From: Gaiellasilicea sp963761905
Lineage (GTDB): Bacteria; Actinomycetota; Thermoleophilia; Gaiellales; Gaiellaceae
NCBI GenBank assembly: GCA_963761905.1
Contig: CAVXIQ010000005.1
Location: 1-64,000, forward strand
Direction of reading: 5' to 3'
Length of the DNA: 64,000 nt
The notes beneath the pieces were generated by a model, which saw nothing but the letters and a program-made list of their open reading frames with translations, was not told where the DNA came from and ran no database searches. The translations under genes were made by a program, and so were the position numbers. Of this stretch, positions 46,356 to 56,500 are shown piece after piece; positions within the stretch are counted from its first letter, which is position 1; every line of letters starts with the position of its first letter.

Positions 46356-47054
46356 TCAGTCCTTCCTGACGGTGACGGTGACGGTCACCGGCACAGGGAC
46401 GGGCACGGTGATCGGCACCGTCTCCGTCTCGGTCTCGGTTCTGACGATCGTCTCGACGACGGTGACGGGCAGCGTCTCCCGGACCGTGTCGGTTGAGCGC
46501 ACCGTGACGGAGTCCGTGACGACGCGGTCTCTGGTGACGACGCGCTCGTTCGTCACGACCCGCTCGCTCGTCAGCACGCGTTCGTTCGTGACCGTTCTTC
46601 GGTCGGTCACCACGGAGCCGGGCCGCGTTTGGATCACGGTCCGAACCCTGCCGTCACGCGTCACGACGACGCGCCGGACGACCGGCACGGTCTCCACGTC
46701 CCGCTGCGTGACGACGTACGTGCCGCCGGGCGTCGTGACGGTGTCGAGCAGCACCTGGGTCGAGAAAGAGGTGCTACCGCGTCCCGGAATCGTCCGAACG
46801 ACCCGCACTGGCCTCGTCACGATCCGACCGCTCTCGCGGATCGTGAGCACCTTCTCGACCGTGGTCACCTGCGGCGAAAACGGCTCGCTCGACCCCTCCG
46901 CGACCGCCGTGTTCAGACCGCCCGCCGCTGCGTAGCCGCCGAAGCCGAGCAGGCTGATCGCGACGACGGCGGCGACGACCTTCGCCTCGCCGCGAACCCG
47001 CTGCCGCCACCACCACGACCAGAAATGCGGATCTCGCCAGTGGTTGCGGATCAT
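46356..47054 (-). CDS. Membrane-anchored Val/Thr-rich repeat protein
   Basis: 232 residues: a short Trp/Arg-rich cytoplasmic start (HFWSWWWRQRVRGE), one membrane helix (about 26-48), then an extracellular region almost entirely of Val, Thr, Arg and Glu. Residues 155-178 are four tandem hexapeptides of the form V/L-T-x-E/D-R-V and the protein ends in alternating Thr/Val (VPITVPVPVPVTVTVTV). The pattern suggests extended beta structure, perhaps a wall-spanning stalk. A GAAGGGGG-like site precedes the ATG. No family recognised. Confidence 0.75.
   Translation of the reverse strand: MIRNHWRDPHFWSWWWRQRVRGEAKVVAAVVAISLLGFGGYAAAGGLNTAVAEGSSEPFSPQVTTVEKVLTIRESGRIVTRPVRVVRTIPGRGSTSFSTQVLLDTVTTPGGTYVVTQRDVETVPVVRRVVVTRDGRVRTVIQTRPGSVVTDRRTVTNERVLTSERVVTNERVVTRDRVVTDSVTVRSTDTVRETLPVTVVETIVRTETETETVPITVPVPVPVTVTVTVRKD
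46521..46592 (-). repeat. Tandem 18-base repeat, four copies
   Basis: Four consecutive 18-base units (consensus on the plus strand close to ACGACGCGCTCGTTCGTC) encode the hexapeptides VTNERV, LTSERV, VTNERV and VTRDRV inside the Val/Thr-rich protein. The units differ at a few bases, so the array is not freshly amplified. Confidence 0.8.
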
Positions 47055-47109
47055 CGAACCCCCTTCGATGCCTTCATCTTCCGAACCGTTCCCCTTCAGC
47101 TTGCCAGCT

Positions 47110-47325
47110 CTACGGAAAGAGCGACGTGTCGAGCACCCTTCCGACGAGGTAGCCGAGCAGGAGCACCCACGTGATCTGAACGACGACCAACGCGATCAGC
47201 GAGGCAACCTCGAACCTGCGCTGCGCGGGAGCGGCCACTTCGGCCGGCGTCGACTCGCCGAGGTCGGCCGCATGCCCGCCCTCGACGGGCCGGCGCGGCT
47301 CCAGTGTCGCTTCGGTCTCAGTCAT
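47110..47325 (-). CDS. Small single-pass membrane protein
   Basis: 71 residues. A soluble acidic/proline N-terminal half (TEATLEPRRPVEGG) is followed by one membrane helix (VASLIALVVVQITWVLLLGYLVG). It lies behind the Val/Thr-rich gene's start on the same strand but upstream of it, so the two may be co-transcribed. No family recognised. Confidence 0.6.
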   Translation of the reverse strand: MTETEATLEPRRPVEGGHAADLGESTPAEVAAPAQRRFEVASLIALVVVQITWVLLLGYLVGRVLDTSLFP

Positions 47326-47466
47326 CCCAGCTTCCTACGCAGCCCTCGCGTTCCTAGATGCGGGTTCGGCGACTTCTTGCGCACTCTTTGGAGAACGCTT
47401 ACAAGTGCCGCCGGGCCGGCTCACTCCGCTGGATTGGCATTCGTCGAGCCGGGGCACCCCGCTCGC

Positions 47467-47640
47467 ATGGTTCTGCGCCGCAAGCTCCTACTCCTCATCT
47501 ACCTGGGCGTCGGCGTCGCCGTCGCCGCCTCGAAGGACTACCTCGAGAACCTGGACACGCTGAAGCGCATCGTCTCGGGCGTGCTCGCGGTCGCGCTCTG
47601 GCCGCTCCTCTTTCTCGGCATCGATCTGCGCGTGAACTAG
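47467..47640 (+). CDS. Small membrane protein
   Basis: 57 residues with two hydrophobic stretches (LLLLIYLGVGVAVAA and ILVAVALWPLLFLGI-like VLAVALWPLLFLGID) separated by a charged DYLENLDTLKRI linker. The TAG stop is 39 bases before the rplY start. Function unknown; short length limits certainty. Confidence 0.6.
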   Translation: MVLRRKLLLLIYLGVGVAVAASKDYLENLDTLKRIVSGVLAVALWPLLFLGIDLRVN

Positions 47641-47665
47641 TAACAGACTGTCACTTGCCGTTCGC

Positions 47666-47671
47666 TACACT
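47666..47671 (+). promoter_or_regulatory. -10 box of the rplY-pth unit
   Basis: TACACT ends 8 bases before the rplY GTG. There is no ribosome-binding site between, so transcription probably starts at or near the start codon. No -35 hexamer is obvious. Confidence 0.55.
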
Positions 47672-47679
47672 GCGCGGCT

Positions 47680-48390
47680 GTGTCCGGCGACAGATTCCGC
47701 CTCGAGGTCAAGGAACGCGAGCGGCTCGGGACTCCCGAGTCGCGCCGCCTGCGCAGGCAGGGGTTCATCCCCGGCGTCCTCTACGGCAAGACGGCTGCGC
47801 GCGCGATCGCGATCGGCGAGCGCGACCTGCGTGCCGCGCTGAACACCTCTTCCGGCTTGCACGCGGTGCTCGATGTCGTGCTCGAGGGTCAGACGACGGC
47901 ACACCCGTCGATCCTCAAGGAGTACCAGCGGGATCCGGTGCGCGGGTTCGTCCGCCACGTCGACCTCCAGGAAGTCCGGCTCGACGTCGCGATCACCGCG
48001 ACCGTCCAGGTGCACCTGATCGGCGGCGAAGACGCCCCCGGCGTCCGCGAGGGCGGCGTCCTCTCGGCTCCGTCGACGACGCTCAACGTCGAGGCGCTGC
48101 CGATGGAGGTTCCCGAATCGATCGAGGCCGACGTGAGCGGGATGCAGATGGGCGACACGCTTCGGCTCGAGGATCTGATCGCCCCCGAGGGAGCGACGTT
48201 CCTCGACGACCCGCACGAGACGGTCATCGCCACGGTGTCCGCACCGGTCGCGGAGGTCGAGGAGGAGCCCGAGGAGCTCGAGGAGGGCGAGGAGCCCGCC
48301 GAGGGCGCGGAGACCGAGGGCGCGGACGAAGCGGGTACAGCCGATTCGAGCGCGAGCTCGGACGGCGAGCCCGGCACCGACGAGAGCTAA
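47680..48390 (+). CDS. rplY: 50S ribosomal protein L25 (general stress protein Ctc type)
   Basis: 236 residues. The N-terminal L25 domain (LEVKERERLGTPESRRLRRQ, GFIPGVLYGK, ILKEYQRDPVRGFVRHVDL) binds 5S rRNA; the C-terminal TL5 domain (VQVHLIGGEDAPGVREGGV) follows, then a very acidic tail (EVEEEPEELEEGEEPAEG) of about 45 residues. It precedes pth, the usual bacterial arrangement. GTG start. Confidence 0.95.
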   Translation: MSGDRFRLEVKERERLGTPESRRLRRQGFIPGVLYGKTAARAIAIGERDLRAALNTSSGLHAVLDVVLEGQTTAHPSILKEYQRDPVRGFVRHVDLQEVRLDVAITATVQVHLIGGEDAPGVREGGVLSAPSTTLNVEALPMEVPESIEADVSGMQMGDTLRLEDLIAPEGATFLDDPHETVIATVSAPVAEVEEEPEELEEGEEPAEGAETEGADEAGTADSSASSDGEPGTDES

Positions 48391-48393
48391 CCC

Positions 48394-48987
48394 TTGAAGT
48401 TCTTCCGTCGGGGCGAGGCCGCCTCGACGCTGGACCTGCTCGTCGTCGGGCTCGGCAATCCAGGCCGCGAGCACGCACGCGACCGGCACAACGTCGGCTG
48501 GATGGTCGCCGACGAGCTCGCCCGGCGGCACGCCGGCTCCTATCGCTCGAAGTTCTCGGGCCAGCTCGCCGAGATCCGCGTCGACGGCGCGAAGCTCGCG
48601 CTCCTCAAGCCCGAGACGTACATGAACCTCTCGGGCCAGTCGGTCGGCGCGGCGGCGAGGTTCTTCAAGGTCGAGCTCGACCGGATCCTCGCCGTCCACG
48701 ACGAGGTCGATCTCGAGCCGGCGCGGCTCCAGGCGCGGCTCGGCGGCGGGCTCGCGGGGCACAACGGGCTCCGCTCGCTGCGCCAGACGCTCGGCTCGGC
48801 CGAGTTCCTTCGCCTGCGGGTGGGCGTCGGCCGGCCCGGTCGCGGCGACAGACGACCGGTCGCCGACTACGTTCTCTCGCCGTTCGAGCCCGACGAGGAT
48901 CCGGAGGCGCTCGTCGCGCGCGCAGCGGACGCGGTCGAGTCGCTCGTCCGCGACGGGCTCGAGCGGACGCAGTCGAGCTTCAACTGA
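48394..48987 (+). CDS. pth: Peptidyl-tRNA hydrolase
   Basis: 197 residues. LLVVGLGNPGREHARDRHNV carries the catalytic His (RHNVG), KPETYMNLSGQSVG and VHDEVDLEPARLQARLGGG carry the Asn and Asp that complete the site, and GHNGLRSLRQTLG follows. It frees tRNA from peptidyl-tRNA. A TTG start 3 bases after the rplY stop gives the normal N-terminus. Confidence 0.95.
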   Translation: MKFFRRGEAASTLDLLVVGLGNPGREHARDRHNVGWMVADELARRHAGSYRSKFSGQLAEIRVDGAKLALLKPETYMNLSGQSVGAAARFFKVELDRILAVHDEVDLEPARLQARLGGGLAGHNGLRSLRQTLGSAEFLRLRVGVGRPGRGDRRPVADYVLSPFEPDEDPEALVARAADAVESLVRDGLERTQSSFN

Positions 48988-48991
48988 CGCC

Positions 48992-49534
48992 TCAGCCGGC
49001 GCGCAGGCAGCCTGCGAGGTGGTCGTCGACGAGGCCGCAGGCCTGCATCGCGGCGTAGGCGGTCGTCGGGCCGACGAAGCGGAAGCCTGCCGCCTTGAGC
49101 GCCTTCGCCAGCGCCTTCGACTCGGCCGTCTGCGCCGGCACGTCGTCCCAGCTCGTCGGACGCCTGCTGCGAGGAGGCGGTGCGAAAGCCCAAACCAGCT
49201 CGTGAAGAGGCGTCGCCGTCTCGCGGAGAGCGAGCGTCGCGCGCGCGTTCGCGATCGTCGCCTCGATCTTCGCCCTGTTCCGAATGATCTCGACGTCCGC
49301 GAGCAGCCGCTCCACGTCCTCCCGCCCGAATGCGGCAACGAGCTCGGGGTCGAACCCGGCAAACGCGCGCCTGAAGCCCTCGCGCTTGCGCAGGATCGTG
49401 ATCCAGGCGAGGCCCGACTGGAACGCCTCCAGCGAGATCCGCTCGAAGAGGCCCCGCTCGTCGCGAACGGGCAGGCCCCACTCCTCGTCGTGGTAGCTCT
49501 CGTAGAGCGGGTTGCCGTCCCCGAAGCAGCGCAT
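48992..49534 (-). CDS. tag: DNA-3-methyladenine glycosylase I
   Basis: 180 residues. MRCFGDGNPLYESYHDEEWG has the N-terminal zinc Cys and His; DDHLAGCLRAG has the C-terminal His and Cys. SLEAFQSGLAWITILRKREG and ADVEIIRNRAKIEATIANAR are family stretches. It removes 3-methyladenine from DNA. It converges on pth, 5 bases apart. Confidence 0.95.
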   Translation of the reverse strand: MRCFGDGNPLYESYHDEEWGLPVRDERGLFERISLEAFQSGLAWITILRKREGFRRAFAGFDPELVAAFGREDVERLLADVEIIRNRAKIEATIANARATLALRETATPLHELVWAFAPPPRSRRPTSWDDVPAQTAESKALAKALKAAGFRFVGPTTAYAAMQACGLVDDHLAGCLRAG

Positions 49535-49543
49535 CGTCGCGGC

Positions 49544-49990
49544 TCAGCGAGTCGAGATGACCCGCGCCCGCCACGAGCCCCGTGGCGCCAGCACCTCGAC
49601 CGTGTCGCCGACCTTCGCTCCCACGAGGGCGCTGCCGAGGGGGGAGTCCGGTGAGACCCCGCCGACGCTCGAGATCTCGATCTCCATCGTCTCGCCGGCC
49701 TCGTCGGCGATCTCGACGACCGAGCCGACGCCGACGACGCCGTCCGTGCTCTGCTCGACGACGGTGGCCGACTCGAGCCGGCTGCGCATGATCGTGATCC
49801 GGCGCTCGAGCAGGCCCTGCTCGTTCTTGGCGTCGTGGTAGGCGAAGTTCTCGGAGAGGTCGCCGAAGCCTCGGGCGGTCGCGATCGCCTCGATGACCGC
49901 CTCACGCCGAGGCCCCTCGAGCTCGGCCAGCTCGGTCGCGAGCGCGTCGTACTGCGTCTGGGTCATCGATTCGCCGGTTCGCTCGGACAT
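49544..49990 (-). CDS. greA: GreA transcription elongation factor
   Basis: 148 residues. N-terminal coiled coil with RREAVIEAIATARGFGDLSE and NFAYHDAKNEQGLLERRI (acidic tip residues D and E kept), and C-terminal FKBP-like domain (VGGVSPDSPLGSALVGAKVGD). Rescues backtracked RNA polymerase. ATG 49990 or 49966 (MTQTQYDAL) are both possible starts. It is 9 bases from tag on the same strand. Confidence 0.93.
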   Translation of the reverse strand: MSERTGESMTQTQYDALATELAELEGPRREAVIEAIATARGFGDLSENFAYHDAKNEQGLLERRITIMRSRLESATVVEQSTDGVVGVGSVVEIADEAGETMEIEISSVGGVSPDSPLGSALVGAKVGDTVEVLAPRGSWRARVISTR

Positions 49991-50088
49991 TCGGGCATCT
50001 TCGCAGGTCGTCGGCGTAGACTTGGCGGCTGCGGAAGAGAGCGTTTTCCGCCCCTCTCCATGGACCGGCTCACCCACAGCTCTCCCTT

Positions 50089-51819
50089 GTGCGCGCCTCG
50101 ATGAAGGTGCTGCCCTACACCGATCCGGGGCGACCGGACACGCGCTCGCCGATCCGCCTGCTGGTCTGGGTGGGCAGCAAGCAGCTCGGCACGCTGGTGC
50201 TCGGAGTCGCCTTCGGGATCGCCTGGATGCTCTCGCAGGCGCTGCTCCCATACGTGCTCGGGCGCGCGGTCGACGACGGGCTTGCAAACGACGATCGCAG
50301 CGCGCTCCTCCTCTGGGCCGGGGCGCTCCTCGCTCTCGGTGCCGTCCAGGCCGTCGCGGGGGTGATGCGGCATCGCGTGGCGGTCTCCAACTGGCTCCAG
50401 GCGTCGTTCCGGCTCGCCCAGATCGTCTCTCACCACACCGCGAACGCCGGGCCGGCGGTTCGGGCAAAACTGACGACGGGCGAGGTGGTCGCGACCGTCT
50501 CGAACGATGCGATGAGAGCCGGCGGTGCGTTCGACATCACGGCCAGGCTGGCCGGGGCGATCGTCTCCTACGCCGTCGTCGCCGCTCTGCTGCTCGCGTC
50601 GTCGCGGTTCCTCGGGCTCGTCGTCCTCGTCGGAGTCCCTGTGCTCGTCGCCAGCCTGTCGTTCGTGATCCGCCCGTTGCAGGCGCGTCAGCGGGAGCAG
50701 CGCGAGGAGGTCGGTCGCCTCACCGCTCTCGGCGCCGATACGGTCGCCGGCCTCCGGGTGCTCCGGGGAATCGGCGGCGAGTCGGTCTTCTTCGATCGTT
50801 ACCGAAGCCGCTCGGAGCAGGTGCGGCTGGCCGGAGTGCGGGTCTCCATGCCGCAGTCGACGCTCGACTCCGCGCAAGTGCTTCTGCCCGGGATCTTCGT
50901 CGTGATCGTCGTCTGGATCGGCGGGCGGTTCGCGGTCGACGGGCGAATCTCCCCGGGCGAGCTCGTTGCCTTCTACGGGTATGCGGCTTTCCTCGTGCTT
51001 CCGCTCCGCACGGCCGCCGAGGCCGTCGACAAGGTGACGCGGGCACTCGTCGGCGCGCGCCGGATGCTCGACGTTCTTGCGGTCGAGCCGCTGGTCGCCG
51101 ATCCGTCCTCGCCTGCCGCCGCCCCGCCCGCGGAGGCGCTGCTGGCCGACGCGCGCTCGGGGCTCGTCGTCCCGCCGAGGGTGCTCACCGTCGTCGTCTC
51201 GGATAGGCCGGAGGACGCGGTCGCTCTCGCCGACCGGCTGGGACGGTTCGTCGAGAGCGAGGGCGTCAGCCTCGGCGGGGTGCCGCTCGCCGAGCTGCCG
51301 GTCGAGCTCGTCCGGCGCAGGATCGTGATCAGCGAGACCGACCCGCTGCTCTTCTCCGGCACGCTCCGGCACGAGCTCGACCCCTGGAACCGCTCGGACG
51401 ATCCGGCCATCCTCGACGCCGTCGCCGTGGCGAACGCCGAGGACGTGCTCGAGTCGCTGCCGCACGGGCTGGACGGCAACGTCGAGGAGCGCGGCCGCTC
51501 GTTCTCGGGCGGCCAGCGCCAGCGGGTGGTGCTGGCTCGCGCGCTGCTCGCGGACGCCGAGATCCTCGTGCTCGTCGAGCCGACGAGCGCGGTCGACGCT
51601 CACACCGAGGCTCGGATCGCCCGGCGGCTTCGCGAGGCACGCGCGGGCCGGACGACGGTCGTCGTCAGCGCCAGCCCGCTCGTGCTCGACCAGGCGGACC
51701 GGGTCGTCTTCCTCCAGGGCGGGCGGGTCGTGGCCGCCGGCACCCACCGAGAGCTCTTGGGCTCGAGCGACGCGTACCGGGCGACGGTCACGCGGGACGA
51801 CGAGGAGGACGCGGCGTGA
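50089..51819 (+). CDS. ABC exporter half with a degenerate nucleotide-binding domain
   Basis: 576 residues: six-helix exporter membrane domain (about 25-310) and an ATPase domain that lacks Walker A entirely (the segment reads RVLTVVVSDRPEDAVALAD), has Val instead of the Walker B Asp (ILVLVEPTSAVDAH) and no switch His (VVVSASPLVLDQAD), but keeps a perfect signature motif FSGGQRQR. It therefore cannot bind ATP in the usual way on its own and must pair with the next gene, whose start overlaps its stop by 4 bases. Start GTG 50089 or ATG 50101. Substrate unknown. Confidence 0.87.
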   Translation: MRASMKVLPYTDPGRPDTRSPIRLLVWVGSKQLGTLVLGVAFGIAWMLSQALLPYVLGRAVDDGLANDDRSALLLWAGALLALGAVQAVAGVMRHRVAVSNWLQASFRLAQIVSHHTANAGPAVRAKLTTGEVVATVSNDAMRAGGAFDITARLAGAIVSYAVVAALLLASSRFLGLVVLVGVPVLVASLSFVIRPLQARQREQREEVGRLTALGADTVAGLRVLRGIGGESVFFDRYRSRSEQVRLAGVRVSMPQSTLDSAQVLLPGIFVVIVVWIGGRFAVDGRISPGELVAFYGYAAFLVLPLRTAAEAVDKVTRALVGARRMLDVLAVEPLVADPSSPAAAPPAEALLADARSGLVVPPRVLTVVVSDRPEDAVALADRLGRFVESEGVSLGGVPLAELPVELVRRRIVISETDPLLFSGTLRHELDPWNRSDDPAILDAVAVANAEDVLESLPHGLDGNVEERGRSFSGGQRQRVVLARALLADAEILVLVEPTSAVDAHTEARIARRLREARAGRTTVVVSASPLVLDQADRVVFLQGGRVVAAGTHRELLGSSDAYRATVTRDDEEDAA

Positions 51820-53558
51820 GCGAGAAGCTGCCGATCGCAGACGGTCCGGAGACGCGACGCCAGGCCGGCGCGCTCCTCAGCCGGTATCGGTGGCCGCTCG
51901 CAGGCGTGCTCTTCCTCCATGCGCTTGCCGCGGTCGCCGGGCTCGCGGGACCGCTTCTGCTCGGAGGCCTCGTCGAGGAGGTCGAGCAGGGCACGACCAC
52001 GGCCACCGTCGATCGAATCGCCGTCCTGCTCGCCGTGTTCGTCGTCGCGCAGACCGTGCTGACGTGGTTCGCGCGGCGCCAGTCGTTCGTCCTCTCCGAG
52101 CGGATCTTCGCGCGGCTGCGGGAGGACTTCATGCGCCGCGTGCTGGCGCTGCCGCTCTCGACCGTCGAACGGGCCGGCACCGGCGACCTCGTCTCGCGCA
52201 CGACCGCCGACGTGGACTCGCTCGCGCGGACGGTCCGGTTCGCGATCCCGGAGACGATGATCGCGGCCGTGACGGCCGTCGTGACCGTCGCCGCCGCGGT
52301 GTTCGTCAGCCCGGTCGCCGCGATCCCGTGCATCGTCGGGCTGCCTGCGATCGTGCTCGGCACGCGCTGGTACCTCCGCTACGCGCCTGCGGGCTACCTC
52401 TGGGAGCGGGCGGCCTACGCGACGCTGACCGGCACCGTCGGCGAGACCGTGGACGGTGGCCGGACGATCGACGCGCTCGGGCTCTCGCGGGAGCGGATCC
52501 GCCGGATCGACGCCGATCTGAAGGACGCCTACGCGGCGGAGCGGCGAACGCTCTACCTGCGCACGGTCTGGTTCCCGACCGTCGAGATCGCGTACGTCCT
52601 GCCCGTCGCCGCCGCGCTCGTCTGGGGCGGTTGGCTCGTCTCGACCGGACGTGCCTCGATCGGCGAGGTGACCGCCGTCACGCTCTATGTCCAGCAGCTC
52701 ATCGACCCGGTCGACCGCCTGATCTCGTGGCTCGACGAGATCCAGGTCGGCGCGACCTCGTTCGCGCGGCTCGTCGGAATCTCGAAGGTTCCGAACGACC
52801 GGACCGCGAGCGGCGAGGAGCCGGTCGACGAGCGGCTGCAGGCCTACGACGTCCGCTACGCGTACCGCGAGGGAAACGACGTCCTGCACGGGATCGACCT
52901 CGACCTCGAGCCCGGCGAGCGGGTCGCCGTCGTCGGGCCGTCGGGCGCGGGGAAGTCGACGCTCGGGCGTCTGCTCGCGGGAATTCATCCGGCGCGGACG
53001 GGTCGCGTCGACGTCGGCGGGGTCAGGCTCGTCGACCTGACGCTCGAGACGCTCCGCCGAGAGGTGGCGCTCGTGACGCAGGAGCAGCACGTCTTCGTCG
53101 GCACGCTGGCGGACAACCTCAGGCTCGCCCGGGTCGGCTCCACCGACGACGAGCTCCGCGTGTCGCTTGCCGCGGTCGACGCGCTGGAGTGGGTCGAGGC
53201 GCTGCCCGACGGGCTCGACACCGTCGTCGGCGCCGGCGGGTTCCCGCTGACCCCGCCGCAGCAGCAGCAGGTCGCGCTCGCCCGGCTCGTGCTCGCCGAC
53301 CCGCACACGCTCGTGCTCGACGAGGCCACCTCGCTGCTCGACCCGCGCGCCGCGCGCCACCTCGAGCGCTCGCTCGCCTCGGTTCTGGAGGGACGAACGG
53401 TCGTCGCGATCGCCCATCGGCTCCAGACCGCGCACGACGCCGACCGGGTCGCGGTCGTCGAGGACGGCAAGTTGGCCGAGCTCGGCTCGCACGACGAGCT
53501 CGTCGACCGGGACGGCTCGTATGCGGCGCTCTGGGAGAGCTGGCACGGCGGGCGCTAG
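51816..53558 (+). CDS. ABC exporter half with intact Walker motifs but altered signature
   Basis: 580 residues: exporter membrane domain with six helices, then an ATPase domain with Walker A VVGPSGAGKSTLG, Q loop LVTQEQHVFVG, Walker B TLVLDEATSLLD and switch His VVAIAHRLQ. The signature LSGGQ is replaced by LTPPQ. Paired with the preceding half, its Walker motifs would face the intact FSGGQ signature, giving one working ATP site. Translationally coupled to its partner. Confidence 0.9.
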   Translation: MSEKLPIADGPETRRQAGALLSRYRWPLAGVLFLHALAAVAGLAGPLLLGGLVEEVEQGTTTATVDRIAVLLAVFVVAQTVLTWFARRQSFVLSERIFARLREDFMRRVLALPLSTVERAGTGDLVSRTTADVDSLARTVRFAIPETMIAAVTAVVTVAAAVFVSPVAAIPCIVGLPAIVLGTRWYLRYAPAGYLWERAAYATLTGTVGETVDGGRTIDALGLSRERIRRIDADLKDAYAAERRTLYLRTVWFPTVEIAYVLPVAAALVWGGWLVSTGRASIGEVTAVTLYVQQLIDPVDRLISWLDEIQVGATSFARLVGISKVPNDRTASGEEPVDERLQAYDVRYAYREGNDVLHGIDLDLEPGERVAVVGPSGAGKSTLGRLLAGIHPARTGRVDVGGVRLVDLTLETLRREVALVTQEQHVFVGTLADNLRLARVGSTDDELRVSLAAVDALEWVEALPDGLDTVVGAGGFPLTPPQQQQVALARLVLADPHTLVLDEATSLLDPRAARHLERSLASVLEGRTVVAIAHRLQTAHDADRVAVVEDGKLAELGSHDELVDRDGSYAALWESWHGGR

Positions 53559-53565
53559 CGATACG

Positions 53566-56500
53566 ATGGGACAGCCGGAACCGGGGTTCCGGCCCTTCGT
53601 CATGGACCGCCCGCCTCTCCACATCTTCGTCCGCGAGCTCGCCGAGCACGAGCGGCTGCAGGCGCTCGTCGCGGCGCTGCCGACGCGTGCCCGCGTCTCC
53701 GAGCCCGTGCTGCCGCTCCTGCTCGCGACGCTGCACGAGCAGCTCGAGCGCGGGATCGTCTGCGTGCTCCCGGAGGACGCGGACGCGCGAGACGCGGCGG
53801 AAGCCGCGGGCTGGTTCATCGGCGCCGAGCGCGTGGCGCTCCTGCCCGGGCGAGGCGTTGGGTGGGCTTCCGGGCTGGACCCGCCGCCGCATCTCGTCGG
53901 GGAGCGGGCACGCGCGCTCGACGTGCTCGCCCGCGGCGGGCTCGTCTGCGCCTCGGCGATCGCGGTGGCCGAGGGGATGCCGGCGGCTCGGCACAGGCCG
54001 GCCCCGATTCGGCTCGAGGTCGGCGAGGAGCCGGGTGTCGATGGGTTGTCGGAGGCGTTCGCGCTCGCAGGCTACGAACGGGTCGAGCGAGCCGAGGAGC
54101 GCGGGCAGTTCGCGGTGCGGGGCGGGATCGTCGACGTCTTTCCCACCACCGGTCGGGAGCCGCTGCGGGTCGAGTTCTTCGGCGACGAGATCGAGCAGGT
54201 CCGCGTCTTCTCGCCCTTCACCCAGCGGGCTCTGCACCCGGTCACCGATGCGACCATCTATCCGGCGGCGGAGAGGCGGGCCGAGCTCGTCGATCCCGAA
54301 AGCAGTCAGCTCCTTGCCGACGAGGGTGCGGCGCCGGTCGTCCCCGCCGATCTCGTCCTCGCTCTCGACCGCGTGCCGGACTTCATCTGGCAGCCGGAGG
54401 AGGTGCGGCGCGTCTGGGCGGAGGAGGGGCTCGACCCGATCGGGCTGAAGGGCGCGACCGAGCTCGACCCCTTCCCGCAGTCGCAGCCGTTCGCCTTCGA
54501 GGCCCAGCGGCCGGCGCTCGCGGCGCGCGGGCTCGCCGAGGCCGAGCAGGAGCTCGCCGGCTTCGTCCGCGCCGGCAACCGCGTCGTCGTTGCCTTCCCG
54601 CACGCCGGCGAGGCCCTGCGGACGCAGAACCTGCTCCGCCGCGCCGACGCTCACATGCTCGAGCCCGGCGCCGACCTCCCCGAGGAGCCGGAGCTCCTCT
54701 TCGCGGTCGCGCCGGCGCGCCGCGGCTTCGTCTGGCGCGAGCTCGGGCTCGTGCTCCTGCCCGACACCCAGGTCTTCCGCAAGCGGCCGCCGCGCGCCGA
54801 CCGCCGCCTCGGTCGCGCGCTCGCCACGTTCGCCGACCTGCGCACCGGCGACTTCATCGTCCACGAGGATCACGGGGTCGGGAAGCTGCTCGGCTTCGAG
54901 ACGAAGGAGGTCGCCGGCGTCACGCGCGACTATCTCTTCGTCGGCTTCCGCGGCGAGGACCGGCTCTACGTCCCGCACGAGCAGCTCGGGAAGGTCTCGA
55001 AGTACATCGGCGCCGACGCAGGCGCGCCGACGCTCTCCAAGCTCGGCGGCAAGGCGTGGGCGAACCTGAAGGCCCGCGCCCGCGAGTCGGTGCGCGAGCT
55101 GGCGACGGAGCTGATCGCCCTCTACGCGCAGCGCCAGCAGGCCCCGGGTCACGCCTACGAGCTCGAGAACGAATGGCTGGATCGGCTCGAGGCCGAGTTT
55201 CCCTATCGCGAGACGGAGGACCAGGCGCGCGCGATCGAAGCTGTGAAGGAGGACCTGGAGGCGCCACGGCCGATGGACCGGCTCGTCTGCGGCGACGTCG
55301 GCTTTGGCAAGACCGAGGTCGCGGTGCGAGCCGCGTTCGCCGTCGCCGTCAACGGCAAGCAGACGCTCGTCCTCTGCCCGACGACGATCCTCGCCGAGCA
55401 GCACTGGAACACGTTCAAGGCGCGTTTCCGCGACTTCCCCGTCCACGTCGAAATGGTCTCGCGCTTCCGCACCGCCGCGGAGACGAAGCAGGTGCTGCGC
55501 GACTTCGCCGCGGGCAAGGTGGATGTTCTCGTCGGGACGCACCGTGTCCTCAGCCGCGACGTGATCCCGAAGGAGCTGGGGCTCGTGATCCTGGACGAGG
55601 AGCAGCGCTTCGGGGTCGCGCAGAAGGAGCTGATCCGCTCGCTCCGGCTCGAGCTCGACGTGCTCGCGCTCTCCGCCACGCCGATCCCGCGCACGCTCCA
55701 CATGTCGCTCTCCGGCCTGCGCGACATCTCGATCATCGAGACCCCGCCGGAGGGCCGCCGGCCGATCCGGACGACAGTCGGCGAGTACGACGAGGAGCTG
55801 ATCAAGACCGCGCTCGAGCGGGAGATCGATCGCGGCGGCCAGGCGTTCTACCTGCACAACAGGGTCGAATCGATCGAGGAGGCGGCCGAGAAGCTGCAGC
55901 AGCTCTGCCCGAAGCTCCGCTTCATCGTCGCCCACGGGAAGATGCGGGAGCGCGAGCTCGAGGAGAAGATGCACGCGTTCCTGCGAGGCGACGCGGACGT
56001 GCTCGTCTCGACGACGATCATCGAGTCGGGGATCGACATCCCGCAGGCGAACACGCTGATCGTCGAGCGCGCCGACATGCTCGGCCTCGCCCAGCTCTAC
56101 CAGATCCGCGGGCGGGTCGGCCGCTCCGACGTGACCGCGCACGCCTACCTGCTCTATCCCGACGCGCAGGAGCTGACCCCGGAGGCGCGCGCCAGGCTCT
56201 CGACACTCGCCGACCACACGGAGCTCGGCGCCGGCTTCCAGATCGCGATGCGCGACCTCGAGATCCGCGGCGCCGGCGACCTGCTCGGAGCGGAGCAGTC
56301 CGGCCACGTCGCGGCGCTCGGCTTCGAGCTCTACGTCGAGATGCTCGCGGAAGCCGTGGCCGAGCTGCAGGGCCAGCACCGGCTCGCGACCCGGCCCGTG
56401 CGCGTGGATGCGCGCGTCGACGCGTACGTCCCGGCGACCTACGTCGCCTCGGAGGCGCTCAAGATCGACATCCACCGCCGGCTCGCGCTCGCCGAGACCG

